From Globisporangium splendens (taxonomy: Eukaryota; Oomycota; Peronosporomycetes; Pythiales; Pythiaceae), in NCBI GenBank assembly GCA_006386115.1, contig VFIW01000018.1:310001-374000 (forward strand): a DNA stretch of 64,000 nt. The letters run 5' to 3'. The notes under the pieces are model-generated. The model saw only the letters and a program-made list of their open reading frames with translations. It did not search any database and was not told the origin of the DNA. Position 1 is the first letter of the stretch, and every line of letters begins with the position of its first letter. A program made the position numbers and the translations under genes. Shown here in pieces: positions 35,281 to 44,866 of the stretch.

Positions 35281-37479
35281 TTAGCTGATGTGCGCCTTGA
35301 CGAGCGTCTTGGCGGTACATGGGCCAGCAGAAGTCTTGATGATCTGGCCCTTGTAGGTCGCGACGCCTTCTTCGTTCGTGAGCAGCTCCGGCGCGCACTT
35401 CTCCCACGTTTTTTGCTTCTTCAGCTGCGCCGCCGACAATGGCTCGCCGCTCTCCGAGTCCACAAACACGCGCTCGCCGACCTGGGCGTCCGCTGGCGGT
35501 TCGATGAACTCGACACGCTCGTGAGCGTCGTCGGACGCGCAGAGCACCATGCCGTGTGACTTGAAGCCGCCGAGCTTTGCAGGCTTCAGGTTCAGCAGCA
35601 CGAGCACCTTGCGACCCTGCATCTCCTCCAGCGAGTAGAACGCGCGCAAGCCCGAGCCAATCTGCTTTGGCTCGTCCTCACCAACATCGATTTCTTCACA
35701 GTAGAGCTTCTCCGAGTCCGGGTGGTTCCAGACCTTAGTGATCACACCGACACGGATGTCCAGGCCCGCAAACAGTGGGGTTGCAGCCTTCTCCGACTTC
35801 ACAGGCTTTGGCGCGAGCTTGGCCTTGGCCGCGTCTTCGAGCTTCTTGGCTTCTTCGTCGCTGAGGATCTTGTTGAACAGGATGCCGCCGATCGTCACGG
35901 GCGTGCCGACCTTGAGGTTGTCGTAGTCTGGCGACAGTTCCGTGAGCAGGATCGGAGCCGTGCCGAGCTTCTCAAAGATCTTCTCGGCGACCGCAGGCAT
36001 CAATGGACTCAAGAAGTGCGCGATCACGTAAATGGCTTCCAAGACCGTGCGCACGACGACGAGACGAGGCTCGTTCTCCTTCATGTGCCATGGCTCCTTC
36101 TCCGTCAAGTACTTGTTGGTCTCTTTGAGCGCATGCACGATCGCGAAACACGCGTTCTGAAGCGCGTATTCCTTGTACGCGATCTCGGATTCGTGCAGGA
36201 GCGAGTAGACATCGAATGGCGCGTCCGTGGCTGCATCTGGGACGACTCCGTTCGCGTACTTCTTACAGATGTTCACGGCACGGTGCACCAAGTTACCGAG
36301 CGTATCCGCGAGCTCCGAGTTGTGGATGTTGATCAGATCGTCCTCCGAGAACGGCATGTCGTACCCGTAACGAGACGAGCGCACGATGAAGTAGCGGAAA
36401 GAGTCCAAGCCGTACTTGCTGATCATGTCGTACGGGTCCACGACGTTACCGATACTCTTGCTCATCTTCGTGCCGTCCTTGGCGTTCACGAATCCGTGCG
36501 CAAACACGCGCTTTGGGAGCGGAATACCCGTGCTCATCAAAATACACGGCCAAATGACGCAGTGGAACCACGTGATGTCCTTGCCGATGATGTGCACGCT
36601 CGCAGGCCAGTACTTGGAGTTCTCCTCGTCCGGGTACCCGATCGCCGACAAGTAGTTCGCCAGCGCATCAAACCACACGTACATCACGTGCTTCGGATCG
36701 TTTGGCAGCGGAATGCCGTGCGAGAATGTCGTACGCGACGCCGACAGATCCTGCAGTGGCTCTTCGAGGCGACGCAAAATCTCCTGGCGACGCACTTCTG
36801 GTTGCAAGAACTCTGGGTTGTCGTGGAAGTGCTGCACGAGACGCTGCTGGTACTTGGACATCTTGAAAAAGTACGACTCCTCCTGCATTTTCTTGAACGG
36901 CGTGCCCGTTGCCGGGTCCTTGTAGTCCGTTTGCTGCGCTTCGGTCTCGGTCACAAACATCTCTTCGCGCACGTTGTACCAGCCTTCGTACTTGCCAAGG
37001 TACACGTCGCCATTGTCGAGCGCGCGCTGGAAGAGCCATTGCGCAAACTTCTTGTGCACGTCGCTCGTCGTGCGGATAAAGTTGTCGTTCGACATGTTCA
37101 GGTCCTTGGTCAACTGCTGGAAGATGCCCGCGTACTTGTTGCAGAGCTCGATGGGCTGCATGCCGAGGCTCTCGGCGGTTTGCGCGATCTTCTGGCCGTG
37201 CTCGTCCGTGCCCGTCAAGAAGTACACGTCGCGGCCAAACACGCGGTGGTACCGCGCGATGATGTCCGACGTCACGTTCTCGTACGCGTGGCCCATGTGC
37301 GGCTGGCCGTTCGTGTAGTGGATCGCCGTCGTGAGGTAGAAGCGCTCGCGGTTCTTCGCGTTCTCGTCCACCGCCTTCTTGACCTGCTGCTGCAGGTCGC
37401 GGATGCGCGAGCTCTTCTTCTCGGCCTCCACCTCCAGGCTCGTGATGCGCTGCTTCAGGTCCGTGATCTCTTCCGCCAT
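35281..37479 (-). CDS. Methionyl-tRNA synthetase with C-terminal EMAPII-like domain
   Basis: Single exon, 732 residues, ATG 37479. An N-terminal coiled coil (residues 1-45, MAEEITDLKQRITSLEVEAE) precedes the class I core: HMGHAY (61-66, HIGH motif), FLTGTDEHGQKIAQTA, a connective part with YEGWYNVREEMF, WFDALANYLSAIG, and KMSKS near 334-338 in DGTKMSKSIGNVVDP. The C-terminal 165 residues are an EMAPII/Arc1-type tRNA-binding OB fold plus extension (FAGLDIRVGVITKVWNHPDSEKLY ... GGFKSHGMVLCAS). The connective part lacks the paired CxxC zinc knuckle, so the core is of the bacterial Bacillus/Aquifex kind, here joined to a eukaryotic-style tRNA-binding tail. It charges tRNA-Met. Cytosolic location is likely because no presequence is evident. 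Confidence 0.96.
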   Translation of the reverse strand: MAEEITDLKQRITSLEVEAEKKSSRIRDLQQQVKKAVDENAKNRERFYLTTAIHYTNGQPHMGHAYENVTSDIIARYHRVFGRDVYFLTGTDEHGQKIAQTAESLGMQPIELCNKYAGIFQQLTKDLNMSNDNFIRTTSDVHKKFAQWLFQRALDNGDVYLGKYEGWYNVREEMFVTETEAQQTDYKDPATGTPFKKMQEESYFFKMSKYQQRLVQHFHDNPEFLQPEVRRQEILRRLEEPLQDLSASRTTFSHGIPLPNDPKHVMYVWFDALANYLSAIGYPDEENSKYWPASVHIIGKDITWFHCVIWPCILMSTGIPLPKRVFAHGFVNAKDGTKMSKSIGNVVDPYDMISKYGLDSFRYFIVRSSRYGYDMPFSEDDLINIHNSELADTLGNLVHRAVNICKKYANGVVPDAATDAPFDVYSLLHESEIAYKEYALQNACFAIVHALKETNKYLTEKEPWHMKENEPRLVVVRTVLEAIYVIAHFLSPLMPAVAEKIFEKLGTAPILLTELSPDYDNLKVGTPVTIGGILFNKILSDEEAKKLEDAAKAKLAPKPVKSEKAATPLFAGLDIRVGVITKVWNHPDSEKLYCEEIDVGEDEPKQIGSGLRAFYSLEEMQGRKVLVLLNLKPAKLGGFKSHGMVLCASDDAHERVEFIEPPADAQVGERVFVDSESGEPLSAAQLKKQKTWEKCAPELLTNEEGVATYKGQIIKTSAGPCTAKTLVKAHIS

Positions 37480-38037
37480 TCTTGCGTGTGCTTCCAGTTG
37501 CGTGCGTGTGCGTCTTCGGCGGCGAGTCTCTTAATGGGGAGCTGGCTAAGCTGTCAGTCAATCCACACAAATAGACACCACGTTTGTGGGAATGCCACAA
37601 GCTTGTTCTTTCGGCGATCGCTTTTCAGCGAATCAGAAGGATGTATTGTTATGATGCGATGGATATGAGAGTGGGATTGGTGGAAAGGAGGAAGATATTT
37701 CTTTATTGAACTGTTTCATTGGATGTTATATTAGAAATTGTTTTTATCGAATCATGGGAGGTTAATATGTCTGGGTTGAAATTGCATTTCAGCCACACAG
37801 AGGTGAGTATCGACAATTGAGGGCGTTTTATTCGTTATAATGACATCCAAGATGGACTTGGAGATTATTCATTGGACAAAATGTGTCAAATTTGGTGATG
37901 CAGTACAGTTGACATGCATCTTTGACGCTTGGATTGGCATGGATTCATTTCACTTGGGAATGGCTTCACGATATGATACATGTGTGCTTCCCTGCTCTCC
38001 ACTCTACAAACACCTACACCACCGCCTATTGCCGCAT
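37480..38037. other. Intergenic, no gene seen
   Basis: 560 bp upstream of the MetRS gene and downstream of the coiled-coil gene. AT-rich DNA at 37680-37800; short ORFs only. Confidence 0.6.
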
Positions 38038-40965
38038 TCAATACCGTTCGTCCTGCATCTGCTGCTGCGCTGAAAACTCAGAGATCCGCTCCAGGTTGCT
38101 CAGGAGATGATCCAACTCTTTCGCTGGGGCTGAAGTCGGTCGCTGCTGTCGTCGTGGCTGTCGAGAGCCTGCAACGGGAGAAGATCCGCCTTGTAACGGA
38201 GAGTTCGTCGTTGCAGCCGTCGTGGCTGTGCCATTGCTTCTTGAAAAGCTATCATTGCCATTGTACGATGGCTTCCTTGGCTGAAGCATTTGGATTGAGC
38301 GCTGCAACTTGGTGATGGCAGCATTGCGCTCCTGGAGATCGCGGAGCAGACTTTTCTCATTCGCGAGCAGCACGGTGCATCGTTTCCGTTCGGCTTCTAA
38401 TTGGTTCTGAATGGCTTCGATTTCCTCGACAAGCTCCGTCGTGTGGTCCTCGACCGTGGATTTCATCTGCTCTTGGCACTGCATCAGTAGTCGCACGCGC
38501 TTCATGGCTTCGTCACGTTGCTTCTGAACCACGTCCTTCTCGCTCTGCAGGTGCTCCATCCCTTTCCGTAGCGTAGCAATCTCGACTTGATACCGCTCTT
38601 GCGTAGTCGCCGCTTGACTTAGACGGCGTTTCAGGTCATGCACCGACTCAGTCTCCCGATTCGTGCTTCGGTTCACCTTGGTCAGTTGGTCTTCGAGATG
38701 ACGAATCGTTTGCTTGTACGTTTTCACTTGCGTACTCAACGCCACAAGGTCGGTCTGATCGACTTTTGCTTGATTCCCCATCGCAATCACCTTCTCACCG
38801 AGCTCCAGGTTGCGTTTTCCAGCGACTTCAATGCGATCAAACAGCTTGATCATCTCGGCCTCCATTTGCTTGCGCTCTCTCAAAAGCTTCTTTTCGCGAC
38901 TGCTCTTTTCCTGACGACCATTCTCCACGGTCTTGACTGCATCCGACAGTTGTGCCTCTAGACGAGAAATCTCCTGCTGTAAACGGACTTGTTTCTGTTT
39001 CCCTGCTTCGACCTCAAGTTGTGATTCTTGTGCTGCCACCTGCGCGGCTTGACGCTGCTCTTCTTGGTCTCTGATTTCACGTTGAAGCTCCGCAACAGTA
39101 TCTCTCAAAGCGGCTCGGTCGTCTTCAAGCGCAGCGACTTGGCTTCGCAGGTCTTGTACCTTGTGTGACTCCGCTTCGACACCTTGTTGCAAGCGCGATC
39201 GTGTCTCTTCCAGTTGCTGCTCCCAGGACGCTTTCTCCTTGTCATGCAGTGCCAATTGTTGCTCCGTTCGTCTCAGCGATGCGATCGTATCGTCCTTCTC
39301 ATACAACTGGCGGTATAAATCATCAACCTTCGCATTCAGACGTGAGCTGGAGCTCGTAGACTCGAATCGGACTCGTTCAAGTTCGTCTACCGCGGACTGT
39401 CGCTGCATCTCCAACGTCGAGTTCTTCTTCTTCAGCTGCGCAAGCTCCTTGTGCAGCTTTTCTAGCTCCTCATATGCCGACGCAGCGCTTTCTTCGTCGT
39501 TCAAGAGCTCCTTAAACCCATAATCCAGTTTTTCAGCGAGCGCTGTTCGACAGTCCTGTAGTTGCTGGTACTTTTCGCGTGTGGCGTCCAGTTCGTGCTC
39601 CAAAGTGGAAATCTTGCCCCGCAATTGCGTCATGTCGTACGTGATCTGCCTGTTCTTTTCATCTTTCGCCAAGATCTCATCTTGCAAACGATGAATAACC
39701 CGCTCCTTTTCAGCAACACGACCATTCAACACCGAAATCTCGTGGGACAACGACGCTTTCTCGGCCTTCAGCTCGTCCTTTTCATGCTTGAACTCGTTGC
39801 GAAGACGCTCTTTCAGGTACGAGATCTCGCTGCGAAGCGTCGTGACCATCACGCCATGGTCTTTCGTTGACAACCGCGACTTTACCGTCCGCAACTCTGA
39901 TCGCAGTGTCTCCTGCTCCTTTTGCTGCAGTGACAAATTCGCTGTCAGTGTGTCCTTTTCCCGTTGCAACGTAGAGACCAGTGCAAGGAGCTCATAACGT
40001 TGGGACTCATATTCTCGTCGCGCATGTGTATCAGACGCGAGCATCTTTTCCTGCTCCGAAAGCAGCGTCGATGCATTCTCTAGCTGGATCTGCAACTCCT
40101 TGACCTGACTCTGCTTCTTCTCGATTTCTAATTGGGCTGACGCGACCCGTAAACTGGAATTCGCAAGTTGTTGCTTCAGCTCCGCGATCGTTTGCTCCTG
40201 TTGCCGCCTTGATTCTTCATAACTCTGCACTTTCAACAATGCCGATTCGGTTTCTGCTTTCTGCGTCAAATTGGACTGTGTCAGTACCTGTAATTCGCCG
40301 CGTACTCGCTGGTTTTCGCTGCTCATGGCCTGCAAGTTCTGAACGACCTGCTGCGCTGCGCTGTGTTCGTCCTGTAACCGGTCACATTCCTGCGCCTTCG
40401 CTCTCAGCTCCTGCTCCAGCTCCAAACACCGTGTCTGCACCTCAGCCTCCTTGCGCTGCATCTTGAGCTCTAGCTGCTCAATCGCTTGGCTAAAGTTGGC
40501 GAGGCTGTGCTTTGCATCTTTCAACTGCGTCTCCAGATCCAGTCGCGAGCGCTCCATGCGCTGTTTCTCCTGTTCCCATCGCGTCTGCTTACTCCTCAAC
40601 GCATCGATTTCTTCGCCGAGCAATCGGTTCTCCGACACCACCTTGACAAACGACTCGTTCGAACCCGCATCACCGTCACTCTTCGAGAAATACCTACGCA
40701 GCGTATCGACCTCTTTCTTGTACCGCTCCTCGCGCTGGCGGTAGAACTCGACCTGGCAGCTCAGTGCCTCGATCGTGCTCTTCTGCTCCGCGTGCAACTG
40801 GTCGAGCACGGAGCCGTAGAACGCTGGGTCGTCCACGTACTTGGCGCCGATGCTGCCGTCGTGGTGGCTCTGGTTGTCGAGATCGGCGCCGCCTCCGCTG
40901 CGGTAGCCACTCATGGTGCTTTGGGTCAACGGCGTGGCGTCGCTCAGCACCATCGCAGACAGCAT
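38038..40965 (-). CDS. Long coiled-coil protein, function unknown
   Basis: Single exon, 975 residues from ATG 40965. A short disordered Gly/Ser N-terminus (about 1-45) is followed by nearly continuous heptad-type coiled coil from about residue 55 (LDQLHAEQKSTIEALSCQVE) to about 880, rich in Glu, Gln, Lys and Leu. The last 90 residues are Ser/Thr/Gln-rich and end PTSAPAKELDHLLSNLERIS. No catalytic domain or membrane segment is seen. The composition fits centrosomal, basal-body, golgin or intraflagellar scaffolds, but I cannot name a family. The 5' neighbourhood holds a (GT)n microsatellite (41006-41022). Confidence 0.85.
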   Translation of the reverse strand: MLSAMVLSDATPLTQSTMSGYRSGGGADLDNQSHHDGSIGAKYVDDPAFYGSVLDQLHAEQKSTIEALSCQVEFYRQREERYKKEVDTLRRYFSKSDGDAGSNESFVKVVSENRLLGEEIDALRSKQTRWEQEKQRMERSRLDLETQLKDAKHSLANFSQAIEQLELKMQRKEAEVQTRCLELEQELRAKAQECDRLQDEHSAAQQVVQNLQAMSSENQRVRGELQVLTQSNLTQKAETESALLKVQSYEESRRQQEQTIAELKQQLANSSLRVASAQLEIEKKQSQVKELQIQLENASTLLSEQEKMLASDTHARREYESQRYELLALVSTLQREKDTLTANLSLQQKEQETLRSELRTVKSRLSTKDHGVMVTTLRSEISYLKERLRNEFKHEKDELKAEKASLSHEISVLNGRVAEKERVIHRLQDEILAKDEKNRQITYDMTQLRGKISTLEHELDATREKYQQLQDCRTALAEKLDYGFKELLNDEESAASAYEELEKLHKELAQLKKKNSTLEMQRQSAVDELERVRFESTSSSSRLNAKVDDLYRQLYEKDDTIASLRRTEQQLALHDKEKASWEQQLEETRSRLQQGVEAESHKVQDLRSQVAALEDDRAALRDTVAELQREIRDQEEQRQAAQVAAQESQLEVEAGKQKQVRLQQEISRLEAQLSDAVKTVENGRQEKSSREKKLLRERKQMEAEMIKLFDRIEVAGKRNLELGEKVIAMGNQAKVDQTDLVALSTQVKTYKQTIRHLEDQLTKVNRSTNRETESVHDLKRRLSQAATTQERYQVEIATLRKGMEHLQSEKDVVQKQRDEAMKRVRLLMQCQEQMKSTVEDHTTELVEEIEAIQNQLEAERKRCTVLLANEKSLLRDLQERNAAITKLQRSIQMLQPRKPSYNGNDSFSRSNGTATTAATTNSPLQGGSSPVAGSRQPRRQQRPTSAPAKELDHLLSNLERISEFSAQQQMQDERY

Positions 40966-41507
40966 TTATTGCGTGTATGCAGCTGCTCACTTGTGTACGA
41001 TGGCTGTGTGTGTGTGTGTGTGATACAAAAAGCGCGCCAAAACAGCGACAAGGCTAAACCTGATGGACAACATATTAGTCTGGATGTTATCTACACATGC
41101 TGCTATTTGCGGATTTGACTTATGTGTGGATGACTGCTAGTGAGAACGAAAATGGATATTAATTCGTACTCGGTTTAGGGATATGGAGATTTTGAAAAGT
41201 GGCATTGGTGCAGTTAAGTGCGCTGCTGAGTGAAGTCCGACTCAGAAATTGACACTGCGCACTTAATACTCTCTTGAGAAAGTGTCACACTCAAGTATCA
41301 AAACTTTGATACTTCCAGCAGCACAAGAAAGCCAACAACGCACATGCGTGCGATACGACAGCCTTCACACTGGCCAATTCATGCACGTGCATGTACATGG
41401 AGCACCGTCCTGCGTGTGCTACCTACTGTACCCATAAAGCGCAATGACAAAGCGAGCTTTAAGCGACCCGTGTCGGCATGATGGAAACGTCGTTTGATGG
41501 TTTGTGA
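40966..41507. other. Intergenic, no gene seen
   Basis: Between the start of the coiled-coil gene and the P-loop relic. It includes a (TG)n microsatellite at about 41006-41022. A small ATG frame at 41445 and one at 41478 both stop within 60 bp and may be decayed 5' remains of the relic. Confidence 0.5.
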
Positions 41508-42350
41508 TGCGTTGCTCCGGAAGTGAATCGTCTCGTGGATGCAATCCATGGCGTGCACGGCAAAGAAGGCGCACCATTCATTGTCTTGGAGAGCTCCTCA
41601 GGGACTGGGAAGACCCAGATGGCGTTCAGTCTCATGGCGCGTGACGACCTCGACGTGTTTTACTTAGTCTGTGACCCAGATACTGAACCGCAACGGGTCC
41701 AAAACGTGTATTCTGCGTTTCGCTACCGATCCTCGGCGTTTTCACGGTGTTTGAGGCAAGGTATGAAGTCACTGAGTACAGGTTCCATGAGTGAACTCTC
41801 GAGTCGCGAATGGCTCCATACGTTTGGCTTCATTCATGCATTGCTGCATCTTCCGTCTATTCCGCTTGGTGGTGATTACAAGTTCTACGAATGGTTCAGC
41901 GAGGACTCTCGTGCTTTGATGGACTCGGATGGAAACCCAGTCCTGTTGCATCAAGCCGCAGCAATTGTGGAAAGCAAGACCCAAGTGTTGAAATTCGACA
42001 ATGACGATATGAAGAGCGTCCTCAAGAGCATTCCAGAACGCAGCATCGTGCATCTTGTGGCTGTAAACCATTCGCTACAGGATTCGAAGTTCACGAGAGA
42101 TGATGATCCGTTCGACGCGTTTCTGGCGTGAGAGCAACTGGTTGGGCTGCACTCTATGCGCTTTTATCGAATTGGGAAAACCATGCAGCTGGAAGAGACT
42201 GAAGGGATTGAAACCAAGCGCTGCCATTTCCAGTGCGGGTCGTTGTGCCAAAATGAGAAGGTGGCCATTTTCCTGGAATTGCAGTGAGAAAATGAACGAG
42301 ATTTGTGGCGAAAGTTGCATAGCTGTACGAGAAACAGCCTACACCCAGAA
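41508..42350 (+). pseudogene. Decayed P-loop ATPase-like ORF, possibly Crinkler-related
   Basis: One frame keeps coding character from about 41508 to 42350 but is broken by TGA at 42129-42131 and TGA at 42285-42287. It is also closed upstream by TGA 41505-41507, and no ATG lies ahead of the P-loop in frame; the codon at 41523 is GTG. The first 202 codons show a Walker A motif (ESSSGTGKTQMAF, near 41590) and a hydrophobic strand (VFYLVCDPD) after it. From memory of oomycete proteomes, similar P-loop modules occur in expanded families that include Crinkler-type host-cell effectors, but no LxLFLAK-type leader is visible, so the link is tentative. The rest of the protein is missing: the frame ends against the 3' UTR of the PDZ-FYVE gene. 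A real 202-residue protein started elsewhere is a less likely reading. Confidence 0.5.
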
Positions 42351-42352
42351 GG

Positions 42353-42660
42353 TGAATCTAATGCCGTTGTTTTTATATATTATAAAAGGGAAGCGCTTCG
42401 TGCGTGCGTCCTCACTACTCTCGTTGTGCTTTTTGCTCTATGTATGGTGCTTTGCTCTTGTTTGTGATCATTTCTTTACTTTTCGCCGCGACGACCAGCG
42501 GTGCGGTTCTTGGCCATCTTGTTCGGGTTGACCTCGTCCCACTCGATGCCGATGATGCGCGTGAGGAACTTGTTCTCCTGCTTCTCGGGCTCCTCCGTGC
42601 GCTCCTTGAACACGGCGTAGCACGTCTTGCACACGCGCTTGTGGTCGCGGTTCGCGGCGC
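42353..42660. repeat. Inverted duplication, parental copy at the end of the PDZ-FYVE gene
   Basis: These bases hold the last 62 codons and about 120 bp of 3' flank of the PDZ-ankyrin-FYVE gene. The reverse complement is found at 46867-47175 with only a few changes (two substitutions and a 2-bp difference in a TA run seen by eye). Confidence 0.93.
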
Positions 42661-44866
42661 CGCGGCGCGTGCGGCCCGGAAAGCCCATCGGGAACTTGTA
42701 CATCTCGACCGACAGCGCGCAGCAGTCCGAGCAGCAGAGGCGGCCGCAGTGCGTGCAGTTGCACTTGCGGTGACCGAACTTGATCTTCTTGTGGCACAGC
42801 ATGCAGTCCGAGCGCTCCTTCTCCGTGATGTGCGTCGGCGGGAAGTACATGTGCGAGATCAGGAACTTGGTCGACTTGCGGTCCAGTTTCTCAAACACGT
42901 TCTTGCCGTCGACGTCCTCGACGTCCATCTTGGCGCCGGCCTTGACGAGCGCGCCAGCGATGTTCAGCAGCCCGCTGCCGATCGCCGTGTGGATCACCGT
43001 GTGGCTCTCGTGCATGTCGTTCGGGTTCGCGCCAAACTTGAGCAGCATGCGCGGGATGATCACGTTGTCGTCGCGCGACGTGATCACCGAGATGATCAGC
43101 GGCGTGAGCTTGCGCGAGTTCTTGACGTTCGCGCTCGCGCCGTTCTCCAGCAGCAGGTGCACGACCGCCGGCTTCTTCGTCGCGGCAAAGTGCAGCGCCG
43201 TGTTGCCCTTGTCGTCTTCCAGGTTCACGAGGTCCTCGAGCGGCTTGAACTGCTCCAGGATCAGCTTGACCAGCTGCGCATTGCCGCTCTTCACGGCCAA
43301 ATGGAGACCCGTCTGGCCGTGGTTCGGCTCGCGCGTGATCAGACCGTCGGGACCTTCCACGCGCAGGTGCTGCACGACGCCACGGAGGTTGCCCTTGGCG
43401 CAGAGCTCATGCAGCGTGCCGATCGGCTGGCTCTTCATCATCGGCTCGGCGCCGCCGTCCATGGTCATGCGGATCGATTCGCGCGGCATGTCCGACTTGA
43501 CCGGCGACGACGGCATCGTCGATGCACGCATGTCGGACGGCTGCACAGGGTAACCCGACGGCGACACGTCATCGTTGTCTTCGATCGTGTCGCGGAATTC
43601 CGTGGCGACATTGTCGATGAACGCGATGCCCGAAGCCTCGGCGACCTCGGGCATGATCGGCATCGTGGCGGTCTCCGTCGAGTAGTGGCCGAGCATCGCG
43701 ACGCTCGAGCTGCTCTTCTGGCGGGTCTGCGGGAGCGCGCTCTCGTCAACCGCGTACGTGTTGTGCGCAAACTTGGCGTCATCCACGAGCACGAAAGCGT
43801 CGTCTTCCGCCTCGTCCGCCGCTTCCTCAAACGGTTCGCTCTCGCGAGTCTTGCCGCCTGCTGCGTGCTCCTCTTCTTCATCCGACGATTCGTCGTCAAA
43901 GCCCAGATCGTTCGACACGGTGCCCATGGCCATGATCTCTTCCACCTCCTTCGACACGGTGTGGCTCAGTTCTGGCTTCGTATCCGCCTCTTTCACTGGA
44001 GCAGGCGCTGGTGCTGGCTTCGCCTTTGGCGATTGCGCACGAGCGGCAGCAGCTGCAGCCACCACGGGAGCAGGATCCACCTTCTTCTTCTGTTGCGTTT
44101 GCACAGGGCTCGCTTGTGGCGACGCTGTCGCTGGTGGAGGTGTCACTGGTGCCGCAGCAGCAGCGACGGGCTTCTCATGATGAGCCTTCTTCGTAGGGAC
44201 TGGCACTGGCACTGGGGTCGCATTCGTTTGACTTTCGCGCTGCTGCTGTGGCGCTGATGGGAGCTCCGATGGTCGTTGCTGCGGCACAGACGAGCGGTAT
44301 TGCTGCTGTTGCGGTGGCAGCGACGGACGACCCGCAGAGGATCCGCGCTGCAGTGCCGGTGGCGGAACCGTCTTGTGCGTCGAGCTTCGTCCCGCCGACG
44401 GTGGTGGCGCCGAGCCCGTCGGACTCGTAGGACTGGTACTGCTCGTGACCACAAACTGGCTGTGGCGCGGCATCGACGGGCGGCGCGACGACTTGTCGAG
44501 GTCCGGCGACATCTTCTTGAAGCGCAGCGTCGCAGGCAAATCGCATTCCTGGAGGAAGCCCACGACCTGGTCGAGCGTCATCTTGGTCGTGTCGCGCAGG
44601 TTAATCGAGAGCAGGATGTCGCCCGAACCGACGTTCTTGATGCCGAACGGGAAGCCCTTGCCCGTGACGCGACTCACTTGCACGCCCGTGGCCTCGTTCT
44701 CGATCGTCGTGAGCGCGACGCCGAGGTCGCCGCCCTCCCAGATCAGCTGGTACTCGACCATCTCGTCTGTGTCCGAGTCCACGACGGACTCCACGAAGCT
44801 GCCGACGAGGTCCGCATACTCGGCGGCCTGCTGCTCGATCCAGTTGCTGTTGCTCGCGTCCGCCAT
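42476..44866 (-). CDS. PDZ, ankyrin-repeat and FYVE-like zinc finger protein
   Basis: Single exon, 796 residues, ATG 44866. Residues about 38-118 are PDZ-like (DLGVALTTIENEATGVQVS, GSGDILLSINLRD). A Pro/Ala/Gln low-complexity tract (130-300) and an acidic stretch (SSDEEEEH near 330) follow. About 478-668 carries ankyrin repeats (GQTGLHLAVKSGNAQLVKLI, GNTALHFAATKK). About 683-758 is a FYVE-type double zinc site (CMLCHKKIKFGHRKCNCTHCGRLCCSDCC ... VCKTCY). The usual R(R/K)HHCR lipid-binding motif is replaced by HRKCNCTHCGR, so PI3P binding is uncertain. Such proteins act as endosomal or cytoskeletal adaptors; this exact architecture is typical of oomycetes as far as I know. Its 3' end is duplicated in inverted orientation 4.2 kb away. 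Confidence 0.92.
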   Translation of the reverse strand: MADASNSNWIEQQAAEYADLVGSFVESVVDSDTDEMVEYQLIWEGGDLGVALTTIENEATGVQVSRVTGKGFPFGIKNVGSGDILLSINLRDTTKMTLDQVVGFLQECDLPATLRFKKMSPDLDKSSRRPSMPRHSQFVVTSSTSPTSPTGSAPPPSAGRSSTHKTVPPPALQRGSSAGRPSLPPQQQQYRSSVPQQRPSELPSAPQQQRESQTNATPVPVPVPTKKAHHEKPVAAAAAPVTPPPATASPQASPVQTQQKKKVDPAPVVAAAAAARAQSPKAKPAPAPAPVKEADTKPELSHTVSKEVEEIMAMGTVSNDLGFDDESSDEEEEHAAGGKTRESEPFEEAADEAEDDAFVLVDDAKFAHNTYAVDESALPQTRQKSSSSVAMLGHYSTETATMPIMPEVAEASGIAFIDNVATEFRDTIEDNDDVSPSGYPVQPSDMRASTMPSSPVKSDMPRESIRMTMDGGAEPMMKSQPIGTLHELCAKGNLRGVVQHLRVEGPDGLITREPNHGQTGLHLAVKSGNAQLVKLILEQFKPLEDLVNLEDDKGNTALHFAATKKPAVVHLLLENGASANVKNSRKLTPLIISVITSRDDNVIIPRMLLKFGANPNDMHESHTVIHTAIGSGLLNIAGALVKAGAKMDVEDVDGKNVFEKLDRKSTKFLISHMYFPPTHITEKERSDCMLCHKKIKFGHRKCNCTHCGRLCCSDCCALSVEMYKFPMGFPGRTRRGAANRDHKRVCKTCYAVFKERTEEPEKQENKFLTRIIGIEWDEVNPNKMAKNRTAGRRGEK

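Noticed and set aside
35722..37668. 648-codon open frame antisense to the methionyl-tRNA synthetase
   Set aside because: It mirrors the codon bias of the true gene on the other strand and has no domain; composition is Arg/Val/His-rich as expected for an antisense frame.
38038..40965. Assignment of the coiled-coil protein as myosin or kinesin tail
   Set aside because: No motor domain is encoded in the exon or nearby, and coiled-coil similarity alone is not informative.
41505..42287. TGA recoding (selenocysteine or reassigned stop) in the P-loop relic
   Set aside because: Several intact genes in the window end with TGA in the usual way, no SECIS-like structure was noticed, and the start codon is also missing, which fits a pseudogene.
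42404..44257. 617-codon open frame antisense to the PDZ-FYVE gene
   Set aside because: Same reason: it covers the real gene, is Arg/Leu/His-rich and shows no motif.
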